DNA of 64,000 nt from Neorhizobium lilium (GCF_004053875.1 NZ_SBIP01000008.1:39606-103605), one strand, 5' to 3'. Counted from the first letter of the stretch, positions 44,412 through 52,974 are shown. Notes: generated by a model not told the origin, from the letters alone. Program-made: numbers and translations.

Positions 44412-44433
44412 GATTGGTTTGCGCAATCCAATC
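44412..44433. promoter_or_regulatory. 22-bp near-palindromic operator candidate
   Basis: GATTGG-T-TTGCGCAA-T-CCAATC, palindromic apart from one base pair, in the 135-nt gap upstream of the 43589-44302 gene. Sits over the likely -35/-10 region of that gene. Confidence 0.45.
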
Positions 44434-44437
44434 GATT

Positions 44438-44701
44438 TCAGTTGTCATTGATAAGTGACAGGATCTCGCGATGCCGACGGCCGATCTCTGCAATCAGCTT
44501 CCGATCGGACAAGGCTTCGCAGGTGAACCTACCGTGCTTGTAGGCGCCGTTACGCTTACCCTTTGGCGCCCCTGCCCTCGCCCCGTGAAAGCGGCACACG
44601 TGCTTTCCCCTCTCCGCTGGCGCTTGGCATGGGCATCCTGTGCGCCTCGATGTGGCTGAGCACCGAGGCGCTAGTTGATACGGATAGATCTTGCTGTTCA
44701 T
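44438..44701 (-). CDS. HGA/HGG-motif phage protein
   Basis: 87 aa. Cys/His-rich: PRCSATSRRTGCPCQAP, HVCRFHGARAGAP, then KRNGAYKHGRFTCEAL. This is the small 'HGG' zinc-ribbon-like protein common in rhizobial prophages. The start ATG 44701 lies inside the preceding gene in another frame (146-nt overlap). A frame open to 44818 extends the overlap. Function unknown. Confidence 0.6.
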   Translation of the reverse strand: MNSKIYPYQLAPRCSATSRRTGCPCQAPAERGKHVCRFHGARAGAPKGKRNGAYKHGRFTCEALSDRKLIAEIGRRHREILSLINDN

Positions 44702-45380
44702 GGGATTGCGAACCCTTTTCTTTTCTACCCGCCCCCCCGTGGGTGACATTTCCGACGATGGCCTGGCCTCCTTCATGGACGTGGACATGCTCGACGACGA
44801 CCTTCTGGCTACCGCCATTGCGATGCTTGCGGAGAGCTTCCATTTGGCTCGTGAAGGTCCTCATGAGTTTGTTGACGGTACGCTCCTGCAGCTCCAGGCG
44901 CTCCACCGTGTCGGCAGTTAGCATAAGCCGGGAGTGCCGCATTGCCGCGACGTGGACGGTTGCCATCTGGACAGCCAACGTGGCCTCCAGGTTGTCGCGT
45001 GGCTCGATCCCAGCAACGGTCGCAATAGCGGTGTTGAGTGCCGTGATATCCGCTACGCCATCGCTCGAGACAGCATTGGTGAGCTGGGCGATGAAGCCAT
45101 AGAATAGACGTTCATCGCTGATGCCCATTGCCTGCATCAGGACAGCCATCCCGATCTCCTGGCGAGGATGATCAATAACCAACTTGATGATCCCGTTCAG
45201 GGCCTTGTATTGAGGCAACCGACGGCCGGCGAGGAACGCCTTTATGGCCTCGACTTCATCCGGTGTAGGATCGTATTCGACAGCCAGCTCCTTGTCGATC
45301 TCCGCGGGCTTCTTGCCCTCAGACAGCCGAATAAGCCGCTCAATCTTCTGCTGTCGAGAATGACCATTATCACTAGTCAT
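44556..45380 (-). CDS. Conserved prophage protein of unknown function
   Basis: 274 aa. Helical N-terminal two-thirds and a distinctive C-terminal segment QKVVVEHVHVHEGGQAIVGN, which I recognise from similar proteins paired with the HGG protein in rhizobial prophages. The C-terminus overlaps that gene out of frame. Start overlaps the 45377-46246 gene by 4 nt. Confidence 0.62.
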   Translation of the reverse strand: MTSDNGHSRQQKIERLIRLSEGKKPAEIDKELAVEYDPTPDEVEAIKAFLAGRRLPQYKALNGIIKLVIDHPRQEIGMAVLMQAMGISDERLFYGFIAQLTNAVSSDGVADITALNTAIATVAGIEPRDNLEATLAVQMATVHVAAMRHSRLMLTADTVERLELQERTVNKLMRTFTSQMEALRKHRNGGSQKVVVEHVHVHEGGQAIVGNVTHGGAGRKEKGSQSHEQQDLSVSTSASVLSHIEAHRMPMPSASGEGKARVPLSRGEGRGAKG

Positions 45381-46246
45381 TTCCGCGACCTCAGATTAGA
45401 GAAAAACATCAGGTTTTCCTTTGGCAAAGCCGAGAATGCATCTGCGATACCTTCATGCACAATCGCCAGTGCCTTGAAGAGGTCAGCTTCTTTTGGCCCT
45501 AGAAAAGGTAGGTCATCTAGTCGTGCGATCACGTCGCGTGCGGGCTCCGGAAGCAGCGAAGCGTAATCCAGGTTACGGGGATCAGCGACCGGTTTGCCAG
45601 GCGTCTTGACATAGGAAACCCGCGCAACGTGAACCAACTGCCGGTAATCAAAGCAGTAGACTGCGGCGGGCTGGTTTGACCAGAAGAACACCGTTCCTGC
45701 CGCATCTCCCAAGAAGACTTTGCAACCAAGTGCGGGCAGACCTTGTGAAGCGTAAGCCACAAGGTCGCCCTTCCGTATGTCTAATCGGCTATCCGTGAAC
45801 ATAAGTGAGCCCTCGACAACCATCGGCTCTAAGCATCGACCAAGAGCTAGATGCGGCCAGTTTCCCTCCCCCAGAAGCTGCATGAACAGCCCTGGTTTAT
45901 CGCCTTCCATCTCTTCTCGCACCAGTGCCATCTCTGGCGTGATGGTGTCCAACGGCGAGAGCGGGCCTCTCCGAGAGTGTAGAGGCCCCCCACTGCGTTT
46001 TGCTAACTGCAGTGCTATGGCGCGGATGTGCTTTGTGAGTTTGCCGCTGGCCCCATTTGGACCCGATAGGCGCAAGAGGAGTTCATTTCTGGTTTTTACG
46101 TCATGCGGCCAGACATGACGCAACCATAACCCTTCAATCGCCTCCGCAACTGAGGTGTCCCCCGGGCTCATCGCGAGGGGCCCAGCAATCGAGGCCGGTA
46201 CGCCGATGGCGACAAGCAAGCTCGCTAGTCCTACAATTTGTGGCAT
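45377..46246 (-). CDS. Hypothetical phage protein with signal-like N-terminus
   Basis: 289 aa. N-terminal hydrophobic stretch (VGLASLLVAIGVPASIAG). Mid region VEGSLMFTDSRLDIRKGDLV has a faint resemblance to the S24 (LexA/CI C-terminal) core, but no catalytic Ser-Lys pair is convincing. Lies between the tape-measure gene and the 274-aa gene in the leftward unit. Confidence 0.5.
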   Translation of the reverse strand: MPQIVGLASLLVAIGVPASIAGPLAMSPGDTSVAEAIEGLWLRHVWPHDVKTRNELLLRLSGPNGASGKLTKHIRAIALQLAKRSGGPLHSRRGPLSPLDTITPEMALVREEMEGDKPGLFMQLLGEGNWPHLALGRCLEPMVVEGSLMFTDSRLDIRKGDLVAYASQGLPALGCKVFLGDAAGTVFFWSNQPAAVYCFDYRQLVHVARVSYVKTPGKPVADPRNLDYASLLPEPARDVIARLDDLPFLGPKEADLFKALAIVHEGIADAFSALPKENLMFFSNLRSRK

Positions 46247-46258
46247 GACCTTCCTTTC

Positions 46259-48319
46259 TTAGCCTGTCCGCTCATTGATCTCGCCTATGCGGGTAGGTAG
46301 GCCCTTGTCGTATTGGCCTATCCCATTGCGAACGCCAGCAGATACCATCTCCTGGATTTCCTGATTGCCGCGGGCTCCAGACACGTTGACGTTGATATCT
46401 ACCTTTTCGGGGTGGTTGCTGTTTGCCGGAGCAACCGAACCTAGCCGGTGATTTGGAACCACCTGCGAACCGCGCGGGACGTTGATTATCTCGGGTCCGC
46501 GTTCCCCTACCCACGCAAGGCCACCTGGAGCGGATGGCGTACCGTTGGCAAAACCGAAAAGTTTGCCGATGCCCCCCAGCAGGGAGCCGAATATGCTGCC
46601 CCTGGAAGATGAGCCGCTGCCCCCAAGGGAGAAAAGGGCGTCGACCAACTGGCCTTCGATTTTATCCAAGATTTTGTTCAATACATTGAGCGCCGCGCTG
46701 CCAAAGGACTTCCAGAACCCCTCGCCGTTCATCAGTCCTTGCCGCAGATCGCCAAGGAAGCCCTTCGTAGCGTCCTTGGCGTCATCAAGAGCTTCCTTGG
46801 CACGCCGGGTTTCACTCTCGATGCCAGCCATCTTGCCGGCCAGTTCGCTGAGCTCAGAACGTTGTGAACTGGTAAGAGTGATCCCCTTGGACTGAGCCTC
46901 GTTGAGTAAGTCCTGTTGGTACTGAAGCTTGGCCGCGGCCTCTTCCGTCATGCCGATGGCATCACTTTCAGCCTTCAGAGAAGCGATCCGGCGGTTCGCG
47001 CCGTTTACGATATCGCTGTATTTCTCGGTTTCGGATTTGCCGCCGGCGCCACCCTTCTTTTTGCCTTTGTCATCTACCTTTGTCATCCACCCGGCCAGGT
47101 CCTTCAGCGCCGCGGACCCCTTCCCGGCAGCGGAGGCGATACCGGCGACAATCGAACCAAGATAATCCTTGCCTTGAGCACCTTTAATCGCGGACATGAC
47201 GCCGTCCTGCAGTCCAGCCGCCGCTCCCGGGTTTGGATTTGTCACACCTCCAAAATCCATCTTGTCATTCAGTCGGCCCATGGTGACGCCTTCTCCCATG
47301 CCGAATGGGAGTTGTTTTAGGGTGCCCTCTATGCCGGCGATGAAATCATTGATCTTTGAGGCTACAGCGTTGACCATAGACTCGATGCCTTTGATCACAG
47401 CTGTTGCAGTCGAATAGACCACGTCACTGAGCGCACTGGGCAGAGCGGACCAAGCCGCCTTGATCCCTTGATACCCCCCAATGAACGCACCGATAATCGC
47501 GTTCACCCCGCTCTTCGCATCTGCGACAATATCGCGCCCGAAGATCTGAGCGAGTTCATCGCGAAAGATGTTTGCAGCAGCAACGGCAGCAGTGATCCCT
47601 AGAACGAACGCTACAGCGGGGTTCGCAGCCGCGAACGCAATGGTTACGGCGGCTAGCTGGACGACCAAGCGTCCAAGCAAAGCTATTAGCTGGATCACTC
47701 CGCCGATGATTGCCGGAGAATAGAGCAGCGCGAGCGCAGCGGCCGCGCCGATCGCATAAGGGGCAATTGTCCCGAGCACCCCCGCGAGCCCACGCAACGC
47801 GGCTCCGGCCGCCTTTGGCCAGTTGACCATCTGAATACCGGCAGCCGCGGCCGCAACAAGCCCAATCGTCACCAGAGATAGCGGCGACAGGAGAGATAGG
47901 AAGGCCGTCGCCAAGCCCTTGACCGGGTTTTCCATCGCTCCAAGGACCCCGACAAGCTGAGTGCCCTGCTGGAGCGCGATCTGAAGCGGGTTCATCGACA
48001 TTGCTGCGGTTACGGCGATGTCTTGGAACTGAGCTGCGATGTTGCCGACGTTGGCACGCCCGCCGGCGCCACGGTTTTGATTGGCGGCCCGGTTCATCAA
48101 CTCGATTTGCTTCGATGCAGAAGCCGCGGCGGTTCCCTCGTTCGCGTAGGCATGGGCTGCCGCTGCTGCTGCTCCGGTAGCACCCCGGTTTGCACCGGCT
48201 AGACCTTCTGTTGCCGCCTCGGCTCGGGCGGCAGCGCCGGACATAGCATCAAGATCGCTCTTGACCTTGCCTAGATTTGGCGCTCTGACTTCGATGCCTA
48301 GTGTTGCAATGTCAGCCAT
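46259..48319 (-). CDS. Phage tail tape measure / tail length protein
   Basis: 686 aa. N-terminal coiled coil (VKSDLDAMSGAAARAEAATE), a central region with several hydrophobic helices (about residues 145-260), and a C-terminal glycine-rich portion near WVGERGPEIINVP, the classic tape-measure landmark. It sets siphophage tail length and is ejected into the host membrane. ATG 48319 has GGAG 7 nt upstream. Overlaps the preceding gene by 8 nt. Shorter than many tape measures, so the tail would be short. Confidence 0.85.
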   Translation of the reverse strand: MADIATLGIEVRAPNLGKVKSDLDAMSGAAARAEAATEGLAGANRGATGAAAAAAHAYANEGTAAASASKQIELMNRAANQNRGAGGRANVGNIAAQFQDIAVTAAMSMNPLQIALQQGTQLVGVLGAMENPVKGLATAFLSLLSPLSLVTIGLVAAAAAGIQMVNWPKAAGAALRGLAGVLGTIAPYAIGAAAALALLYSPAIIGGVIQLIALLGRLVVQLAAVTIAFAAANPAVAFVLGITAAVAAANIFRDELAQIFGRDIVADAKSGVNAIIGAFIGGYQGIKAAWSALPSALSDVVYSTATAVIKGIESMVNAVASKINDFIAGIEGTLKQLPFGMGEGVTMGRLNDKMDFGGVTNPNPGAAAGLQDGVMSAIKGAQGKDYLGSIVAGIASAAGKGSAALKDLAGWMTKVDDKGKKKGGAGGKSETEKYSDIVNGANRRIASLKAESDAIGMTEEAAAKLQYQQDLLNEAQSKGITLTSSQRSELSELAGKMAGIESETRRAKEALDDAKDATKGFLGDLRQGLMNGEGFWKSFGSAALNVLNKILDKIEGQLVDALFSLGGSGSSSRGSIFGSLLGGIGKLFGFANGTPSAPGGLAWVGERGPEIINVPRGSQVVPNHRLGSVAPANSNHPEKVDINVNVSGARGNQEIQEMVSAGVRNGIGQYDKGLPTRIGEINERTG

Positions 48320-48719
48320 CAACAGGCTCCTTCCAGTTGCCTGTTTCGACAAGAGCCTGCTTGTGTTCAGACACCGATATGTCCAGATCGTTTCCTTCGG
48401 TTTTGGCGAGCTTCCACTTTACCCATAACCATCCAAGAAACTGCTCCTCATCTGGAACACTGAGGAGGTTGAGAGGCATCCAGTGACGCTCGACATTCTT
48501 CTGCTGCCGATCGATCATCATCAGGCAAGCGTTGTTGACGGGCAGCCCTTCAACCGTTGGAACAGCTTCCGTCGGGAGGGACGGCCGGATGTGGAAGATC
48601 CGAGACCGGTTCATGTTGAAGAAGCGGGTATCGATCTTGTCAGCTCGCTCGGCATCTTTCCGCCGTCGATAGGATTCAAGGTTCGCGACCGCTTCTGGCG
48701 TCATTTTGTCGTTGGCCAT
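48312..48719 (-). CDS. Hypothetical phage protein upstream of tape measure
   Basis: 135 aa. Starts MANDKMTPEAVANLESYRRR, followed by a compact mixed region with FLGWLWVKWKLAK. By position it may be a tail assembly chaperone, but no frameshift site is obvious and the family is unrecognised. Confidence 0.5.
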   Translation of the reverse strand: MANDKMTPEAVANLESYRRRKDAERADKIDTRFFNMNRSRIFHIRPSLPTEAVPTVEGLPVNNACLMMIDRQQKNVERHWMPLNLLSVPDEEQFLGWLWVKWKLAKTEGNDLDISVSEHKQALVETGNWKEPVDG

Positions 48720-48753
48720 AGCCGCTCCCGAGAAACCCGTTTATCGCTACCAA

Positions 48754-49557
48754 TCAAACCGCCTGACGGTGCGCGCTGCTGAGGTCGCTGACCATTTGGT
48801 CATAGGCGGCTTCGGCCTTGGCTTCCGCATCTCCCATCTGCCGCTGGCCTACAACGGCACCATGCCCGATCGCGCAATACTGCTCCGCCGGCATGCCTGA
48901 CATGACCATCCCGCGCACATCGTCGTAAATTGGTAGGGCGGCCGCCTGGTCGAGTGGCATGCCGCAAACGCTGTCCCGCATGGTCTGCTTCTCGCCGTCG
49001 GTCATCATGGGAAGGTCCTTCCGGGTAGCGCTGTCGCCGAAGCGTAGCTCCGGCCCACCACGAGCCTGCTGAACTACGGCGATGTGATTGCTGCGGATGC
49101 CCCGCTGAACGGCATCGTAGGCTTCGCCTGAGGGCGACGTGCCGGCCGTCCAGTCGAGTGAGCAGTCGTAGCCCATCGAGAGCTCCCTCGTGCCGTCTTC
49201 GACTGCCTTGATGGTGTCTGCATCTGCCAGGAGCATGCTCACCCGAACGAACTCGCCATCGCGCGCCACCTCCCCGTCGCTCCAGCCCTTGGCTACGTCT
49301 CGCCAGTTTGTCGCGGAGACGGCAGCGCTAGGATGTCCAAGCGTGACAGGCCGGTGCGCGAAGCTCTGCATGGTGTCGCTGCTGAACACTTCATCAGCCG
49401 GGCGAAAGACGCGGACGCTTGCCATATCAGGCTTGCCGACCTCAGAACCGAGATAAGTCTGAACGTTGTCGGCACGGGCCACGCGGGCATTGACAGTGAG
49501 GTAGCCGTCGCGTGTCCGGCGCTTGGTGTCGATCGTGAGCTTGTCGTGAAGATGCAT
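48754..49557 (-). CDS. DUF2213 phage protein (prohead protease-like)
   Basis: 267 aa. The DUF2213 start is clear: RRTRDGYLTVNARVARADNV, then VFRPADEVFS, SFAHRPVTLGHPS and RELSMGYDCSLDW. Such proteins are prohead protease/scaffold fusions. The C-terminus is short compared with relatives and ends AAYDQMVSDLSSAHR. Start ATG 49557; the longer frame to 49602 lacks a ribosome site. Confidence 0.78.
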   Translation of the reverse strand: MHLHDKLTIDTKRRTRDGYLTVNARVARADNVQTYLGSEVGKPDMASVRVFRPADEVFSSDTMQSFAHRPVTLGHPSAAVSATNWRDVAKGWSDGEVARDGEFVRVSMLLADADTIKAVEDGTRELSMGYDCSLDWTAGTSPSGEAYDAVQRGIRSNHIAVVQQARGGPELRFGDSATRKDLPMMTDGEKQTMRDSVCGMPLDQAAALPIYDDVRGMVMSGMPAEQYCAIGHGAVVGQRQMGDAEAKAEAAYDQMVSDLSSAHRQAV

Positions 49558-49641
49558 TGACCTGTTCCTCATTGGTTTGTGGCGGGAGAGCCAAGGAGAC
49601 AACTCCCCCGCCCACCTGCGGCCGGGATCACCGACCAGCCG

Positions 49642-50640
49642 CTAGTGTTGAGTTTTGTGGGCATCGCTGAGACCTCGAACCATGTCCTGATAAGCCTTCT
49701 CGGCTGCGTCGTTGCCACTCAGCACCGGCGCCAAACCATCAGCGACAACTTGCGCGAATGGATCGACGTTCGCTCGAGCTTCAAGGCTCTCGAAACGCTC
49801 GTCGACATAGGCTTCCGAGCGGCCATTGACGGCTGCGTCACCGAACTTCCGGCGAACAACTTCCCGGCGGATGGCGGCCTCATCGACCATTTCTCCAGCA
49901 TCGAACCTGGGATCGATCTTCGAAACCGTCCGGTGCAAGAGAAATAACGAATGACCGCGGCGATGAACCTCAGCCTCTTGCGCATCAGCTTTGGTCTGCA
50001 TGTCTGCCAGCAGCCTGTCCTTTTCCCGTAGGAGATGGGCGCGCTCGGCGTCTTTCTGAGCGACCTCGGCATTGCGGCGGGAAAGCAGATCCTTAATCTC
50101 TCCCTCGATCCGATTGCCCTCGTCCTCAAGCGCCTTCATGAAGTAGGCGACATCGGCCTTCCGAATAATCTTGAGCGGCGATTCATCTGGCGTCGGGCGT
50201 GCGTCCCGAAGGCCCCGCGTTACCTCTCCCCAGCCTTGGACGATTCCGTCGATCTGCTCCTTGAGGCCGGGCGTCATCTCCGCGTCATCCAAGGGGGTGC
50301 CGTCCTTGCTGCTCGGCTTTGGTGATCCATCCTGCAGGGCGGGAACCATCAGCTCGATCATCTGCGCAAGTTTGGCCTCAGCCTGGACGCGGGTGCCGAT
50401 CTTCTCCCTCTCGATGTCATCGATCCCTAGCTGGACCTGCTCTTTGAAATAAGCGACGTCTTCGGGGGTATAGAGATTGAGCAGAGGCGCTGTGGCGAAC
50501 GCGCTCACCTCGACGTAACCGGCGACGACATCTGCCAGTCTGCGGATGAAGGACCAGACATCGTTCTGGACACCTGGCGTTGTGCTTTCACCTTGAAGCC
50601 GCACTGAAGCCGGCGTTTTCTTATCTCGGTTGAAAAACAT
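49642..50640 (-). CDS. Coiled-coil head-assembly protein with DUF2213-like C-terminus
   Basis: 332 aa. Start ATG 50640 has AGGAGA upstream. Long coiled coil (about 185-235). The C-terminal ~90 residues (AAIRREVVRRKFGDAAVNGR, YVDERFESLE, ending AYQDMVRGLSDAHK) look like the C-terminal region of DUF2213 proteins, here separated from the protease and fused to a different N-terminus. Probably a scaffold; inference. Confidence 0.55.
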   Translation of the reverse strand: MFFNRDKKTPASVRLQGESTTPGVQNDVWSFIRRLADVVAGYVEVSAFATAPLLNLYTPEDVAYFKEQVQLGIDDIEREKIGTRVQAEAKLAQMIELMVPALQDGSPKPSSKDGTPLDDAEMTPGLKEQIDGIVQGWGEVTRGLRDARPTPDESPLKIIRKADVAYFMKALEDEGNRIEGEIKDLLSRRNAEVAQKDAERAHLLREKDRLLADMQTKADAQEAEVHRRGHSLFLLHRTVSKIDPRFDAGEMVDEAAIRREVVRRKFGDAAVNGRSEAYVDERFESLEARANVDPFAQVVADGLAPVLSGNDAAEKAYQDMVRGLSDAHKTQH

Positions 50641-50654
50641 GGTTTCTCTCCTGA

Positions 50655-51302
50655 TCAGTACGACGCCGGCGGCCACACGTAGCCATGGGCGCGCGCCTGG
50701 TTTTTCCGGAAGTTGGGAAGCTTCACGCCGTCGATCAGGTTCGGCAGCAACGAGTCGTGCTGGATTCCGAACTCATGGTCGGCGCCCCGGGCGATCATCT
50801 GCGCCGAATAAAGCCAGGTCTCGGCAGATGCGCCGCTGTTCGCGCTCTGGATGCGTATGGTGTTTCTGGACAGGCGATCGAGAAGTTGGACGATAGCGGC
50901 GGCATGCTCCTCGTAGGCTACCAGGTCCTTCACGAGTTGATCCCGCTCTGCCTTAGCGGCAGCATACTCCTCGGCGGCTCGCTGCCTAGCTTCGCGGGAG
51001 ATGGCCTTGCTGTGGAGACCCTTCAACTGCTCGGCGGCTGCTTCCATCCGCTTGCTGCGAAAATCGGCGTCCTGCATCTGCTGGCGAGCGGCAGCTACAT
51101 CGGCGGGGCGAAGCTTCGGATCAAGCGCCCGGGCCGCTGCGGCCTTGCTCTGAGCCTGAGCGTCGACGTTGGTCTGCTCGACCTCATCGAGGAGCGCCTT
51201 GAGATCGCCAGACGACATCGAGGCCTCGAATGCATCGGCAATGCGATCGTCAAGGCTTGGGACTTCTTCCCGGATCGAAATGGTTTTGGCGGCGGCGGCC
51301 AT
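50655..51302 (-). CDS. Coiled-coil phage protein
   Basis: 215 aa, largely coiled coil (about 40-150, heptads such as EAAAEQLKGLHSKAIS and YAAAKAERDQLVKDL) with a compact C-terminal part rich in aromatic residues. Lies 14 nt before the 332-aa gene. Unknown function. Confidence 0.55.
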   Translation of the reverse strand: MAAAAKTISIREEVPSLDDRIADAFEASMSSGDLKALLDEVEQTNVDAQAQSKAAAARALDPKLRPADVAAARQQMQDADFRSKRMEAAAEQLKGLHSKAISREARQRAAEEYAAAKAERDQLVKDLVAYEEHAAAIVQLLDRLSRNTIRIQSANSGASAETWLYSAQMIARGADHEFGIQHDSLLPNLIDGVKLPNFRKNQARAHGYVWPPASY

Positions 51303-51370
51303 GCTGATCTCCTTTGTTGAGGAGGATCAGACCATTTCCACGGCACTCGCGGTATTCGAAGAATGTGGAA

Positions 51371-51808
51371 CTATGTGGAGGTTTTCAAGCGCATCTCGGC
51401 GCGAACGGACTCCAGCCTGCGGCGCTCGGCGCCAACCCGCGCTTCTTCCTGGAGCCTGATGGCGCGGCGAAGGTAGAATTCGACGGACGGATGATCCCGG
51501 TCCCCCGAGCGGAGCCGTTCCAGCGTTTCCAGTTGACCATCCACCTTCATCAGCAGCGCCGGCAAGCTGACCTTCAACGTGGCGCTCTTCCCAGCCTGCC
51601 GGCCAATGCCGTCCAGCTTCGCCCATTCGCGGATTGTCTTGTCACAGACATCCGCATACCAGCAGGCGCTTTCGATATGGATGATCTCGCTCCCGATCAT
51701 CGGCACGGGCACCTTCCGATCACCGTCACGCCCGCGCGCCAAGTCATCGTCCCGAAGGAACGACGACTGCACGCCACCGGTGCGCTCGGGGTTGGCTGGC
51801 ATCAGCAA
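51371..51808 (-). CDS. Small DNA-binding-like phage protein (possible small terminase)
   Basis: 145 aa. Mid region SACWYADVCDKTIREWAKLD suggests a helix-turn-helix like Nu1-type small terminase subunits, followed by a helical C-terminal domain. A large terminase gene is not found nearby, so this is tentative. Start overlaps the 71-aa gene by 7 nt. Confidence 0.45.
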   Translation of the reverse strand: MLMPANPERTGGVQSSFLRDDDLARGRDGDRKVPVPMIGSEIIHIESACWYADVCDKTIREWAKLDGIGRQAGKSATLKVSLPALLMKVDGQLETLERLRSGDRDHPSVEFYLRRAIRLQEEARVGAERRRLESVRAEMRLKTST

Positions 51809-52017
51809 TCGCCATCCTCACCCGTGCCAAGGATATTCTCCTTAAGCCATGCCTGATACCGATCGAGCGCCGGCCCAATGTCCTCGCCAGAGCAGCGGCG
51901 GTAGGCCTCGCGTGTCGGCGCATGCGTCATGGCCCATCCGATGATCTCGAATAGACGGTAATCAACGGCCGAAGTGCTCGCGATAAGCGGCTTTCTCACT
52001 ACCTGTTCGCAGGTCAT
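51802..52017 (-). CDS. Small hypothetical phage protein
   Basis: 71 aa, helical (YRLFEIIGWAMTHAPTREAY, YQAWLKENIL). Coupled by a 4-nt overlap to the 61-aa gene upstream and by 7 nt to the gene downstream. No motif. Confidence 0.5.
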   Translation of the reverse strand: MTCEQVVRKPLIASTSAVDYRLFEIIGWAMTHAPTREAYRRCSGEDIGPALDRYQAWLKENILGTGEDGDC

Positions 52018-52199
52018 GCGACATTCCTTTCGGGACGAAATTCGTGCTCGATGACTTTGCCGTCGATCGGCGCCGGCATCTCCCCCGACGCCATCACTTG
52101 CCTCACGAACGCAATCGCTCGATCCTGGAAACGTGCTTGAGCGGGGATCACGTTCGTGGGCCTATTCTCGGCCCATTTGAACAGATCAAGCTGCTTCAC
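52014..52199 (-). CDS. Small hypothetical phage protein
   Basis: 61 aa beginning MKQLDLFKW, the start resembling a DnaN-clamp-binding motif (QLDLF) at residues 3-7. If real, it would contact the sliding clamp, sensible beside an initiator gene. Overlaps the initiator 3' end by 14 nt. Confidence 0.5.
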   Translation of the reverse strand: MKQLDLFKWAENRPTNVIPAQARFQDRAIAFVRQVMASGEMPAPIDGKVIEHEFRPERNVA

Positions 52200-52974
52200 C
52201 TCTTGCCTCCTTAGCTGGCGCCGTGAGGTTTATCGCCATGTTCGGCGTCAAGATTCCCTTGTTGAGGAACCGCAACAAAAGGTCCCTTGTCGAAGTGTTG
52301 ACAGGCAGCCCCTCACAAATTGCGTCGATCATCGCATCGGCCTCGATTGCGCTTCCAGGCTTCGGCAATGGCATATTGCTTTCGTCGCTGATTTGATCGG
52401 AAGAATAGCTATGGAGAATCTCACCATCGTCAGAGCAAGAATCTGAAGGTGTTATTTTAAGGTAGTTCTCAGGTAGGTGTTTGGGTTGCACGCCTGCAAC
52501 TTCGTAGGATTGCAGCGCTGCAACGTCGCGAGACTGCACCGCTGCCATTTCGCGAGGTTGCTTAGGTGCAACTTCGAGACGGCTTAGGCGACGTTCGTTC
52601 GAAGCCTCTCGTGCTCTGTCCTCGCGGTCGATTTTGCCGTCAATCACGCTGGACCACCGATCAGCAATGAAGCTGTACCGATACGTTTCTGTCCGACTGC
52701 CACGTTGTCGAAAAAGCCATAGGCAGCTACCAGTCGGATCTGACATGCGATCAAGGCTGCGGCGCACTGTGTCGCGGTGACAACCCAGCTGCGCAGCGAG
52801 GCGCTCGATAGATGGGTTTGCGTCCCGGGTCCTGGCGTTGATGTGCTGCATAAGCCGGAAGGCAACGCGAGCATCAACGTCCTGCAAAGATGGATCGCAC
52901 GAGATAGCGTCGAGGATATCGAGCTTCCAAGAAGTGAAGCTCTGAACCTCTTTCTCGGATAGCTCAGCCGTCAT
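52186..52974 (-). CDS. Phage replication initiator-like protein (O-like) with internal iterons
   Basis: 262 aa from ATG 52974 (GGGGGG 8 nt upstream; 4-nt overlap with the preceding gene). N-terminal winged helix (about 35-85): PSIERLAAQLGCHRDTVRRS is the HTH_36 recognition unit found in phage/plasmid initiators. Centre: four octapeptides RLEVAPKQ/PREMAAVQ/SRDVAALQ/SYEVAGVQ, produced by 24-bp DNA iterons. C-terminal domain of ~100 aa. The layout recalls lambda O, where the origin iterons lie inside the initiator gene. No helicase loader is seen. Confidence 0.68.
   Translation of the reverse strand: MTAELSEKEVQSFTSWKLDILDAISCDPSLQDVDARVAFRLMQHINARTRDANPSIERLAAQLGCHRDTVRRSLDRMSDPTGSCLWLFRQRGSRTETYRYSFIADRWSSVIDGKIDREDRAREASNERRLSRLEVAPKQPREMAAVQSRDVAALQSYEVAGVQPKHLPENYLKITPSDSCSDDGEILHSYSSDQISDESNMPLPKPGSAIEADAMIDAICEGLPVNTSTRDLLLRFLNKGILTPNMAINLTAPAKEARGEAA
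52486..52571. repeat. Four palindromic 24-bp-phased iterons; candidate replication origin
   Basis: Each unit is TTGCA-N4-TGCAA: 52486-52499 (TTGCACGCCTGCAA), 52510-52523 (TTGCAGCGCTGCAA, perfect palindrome), 52534-52547 (CTGCACCGCTGCCA) and 52558-52571 (TTGCTTAGGTGCAA). Spacing is exactly 24 bp, with a TCG in each spacer. A more A/T-rich stretch follows on the gene-downstream side (about 52440-52470). Confidence 0.7.

Noticed and set aside
45377..46246. S24 (CI/LexA-like) repressor for the 289-aa protein
   Set aside because: Only one short segment resembles the fold; no DNA-binding domain and no clear Ser-Lys dyad.
52486..52571. Reading the 24-bp repeats as a CRISPR array
   Set aside because: Units are palindromic, directly abutting with 10-bp spacers, in frame within a gene, and no cas genes are present.
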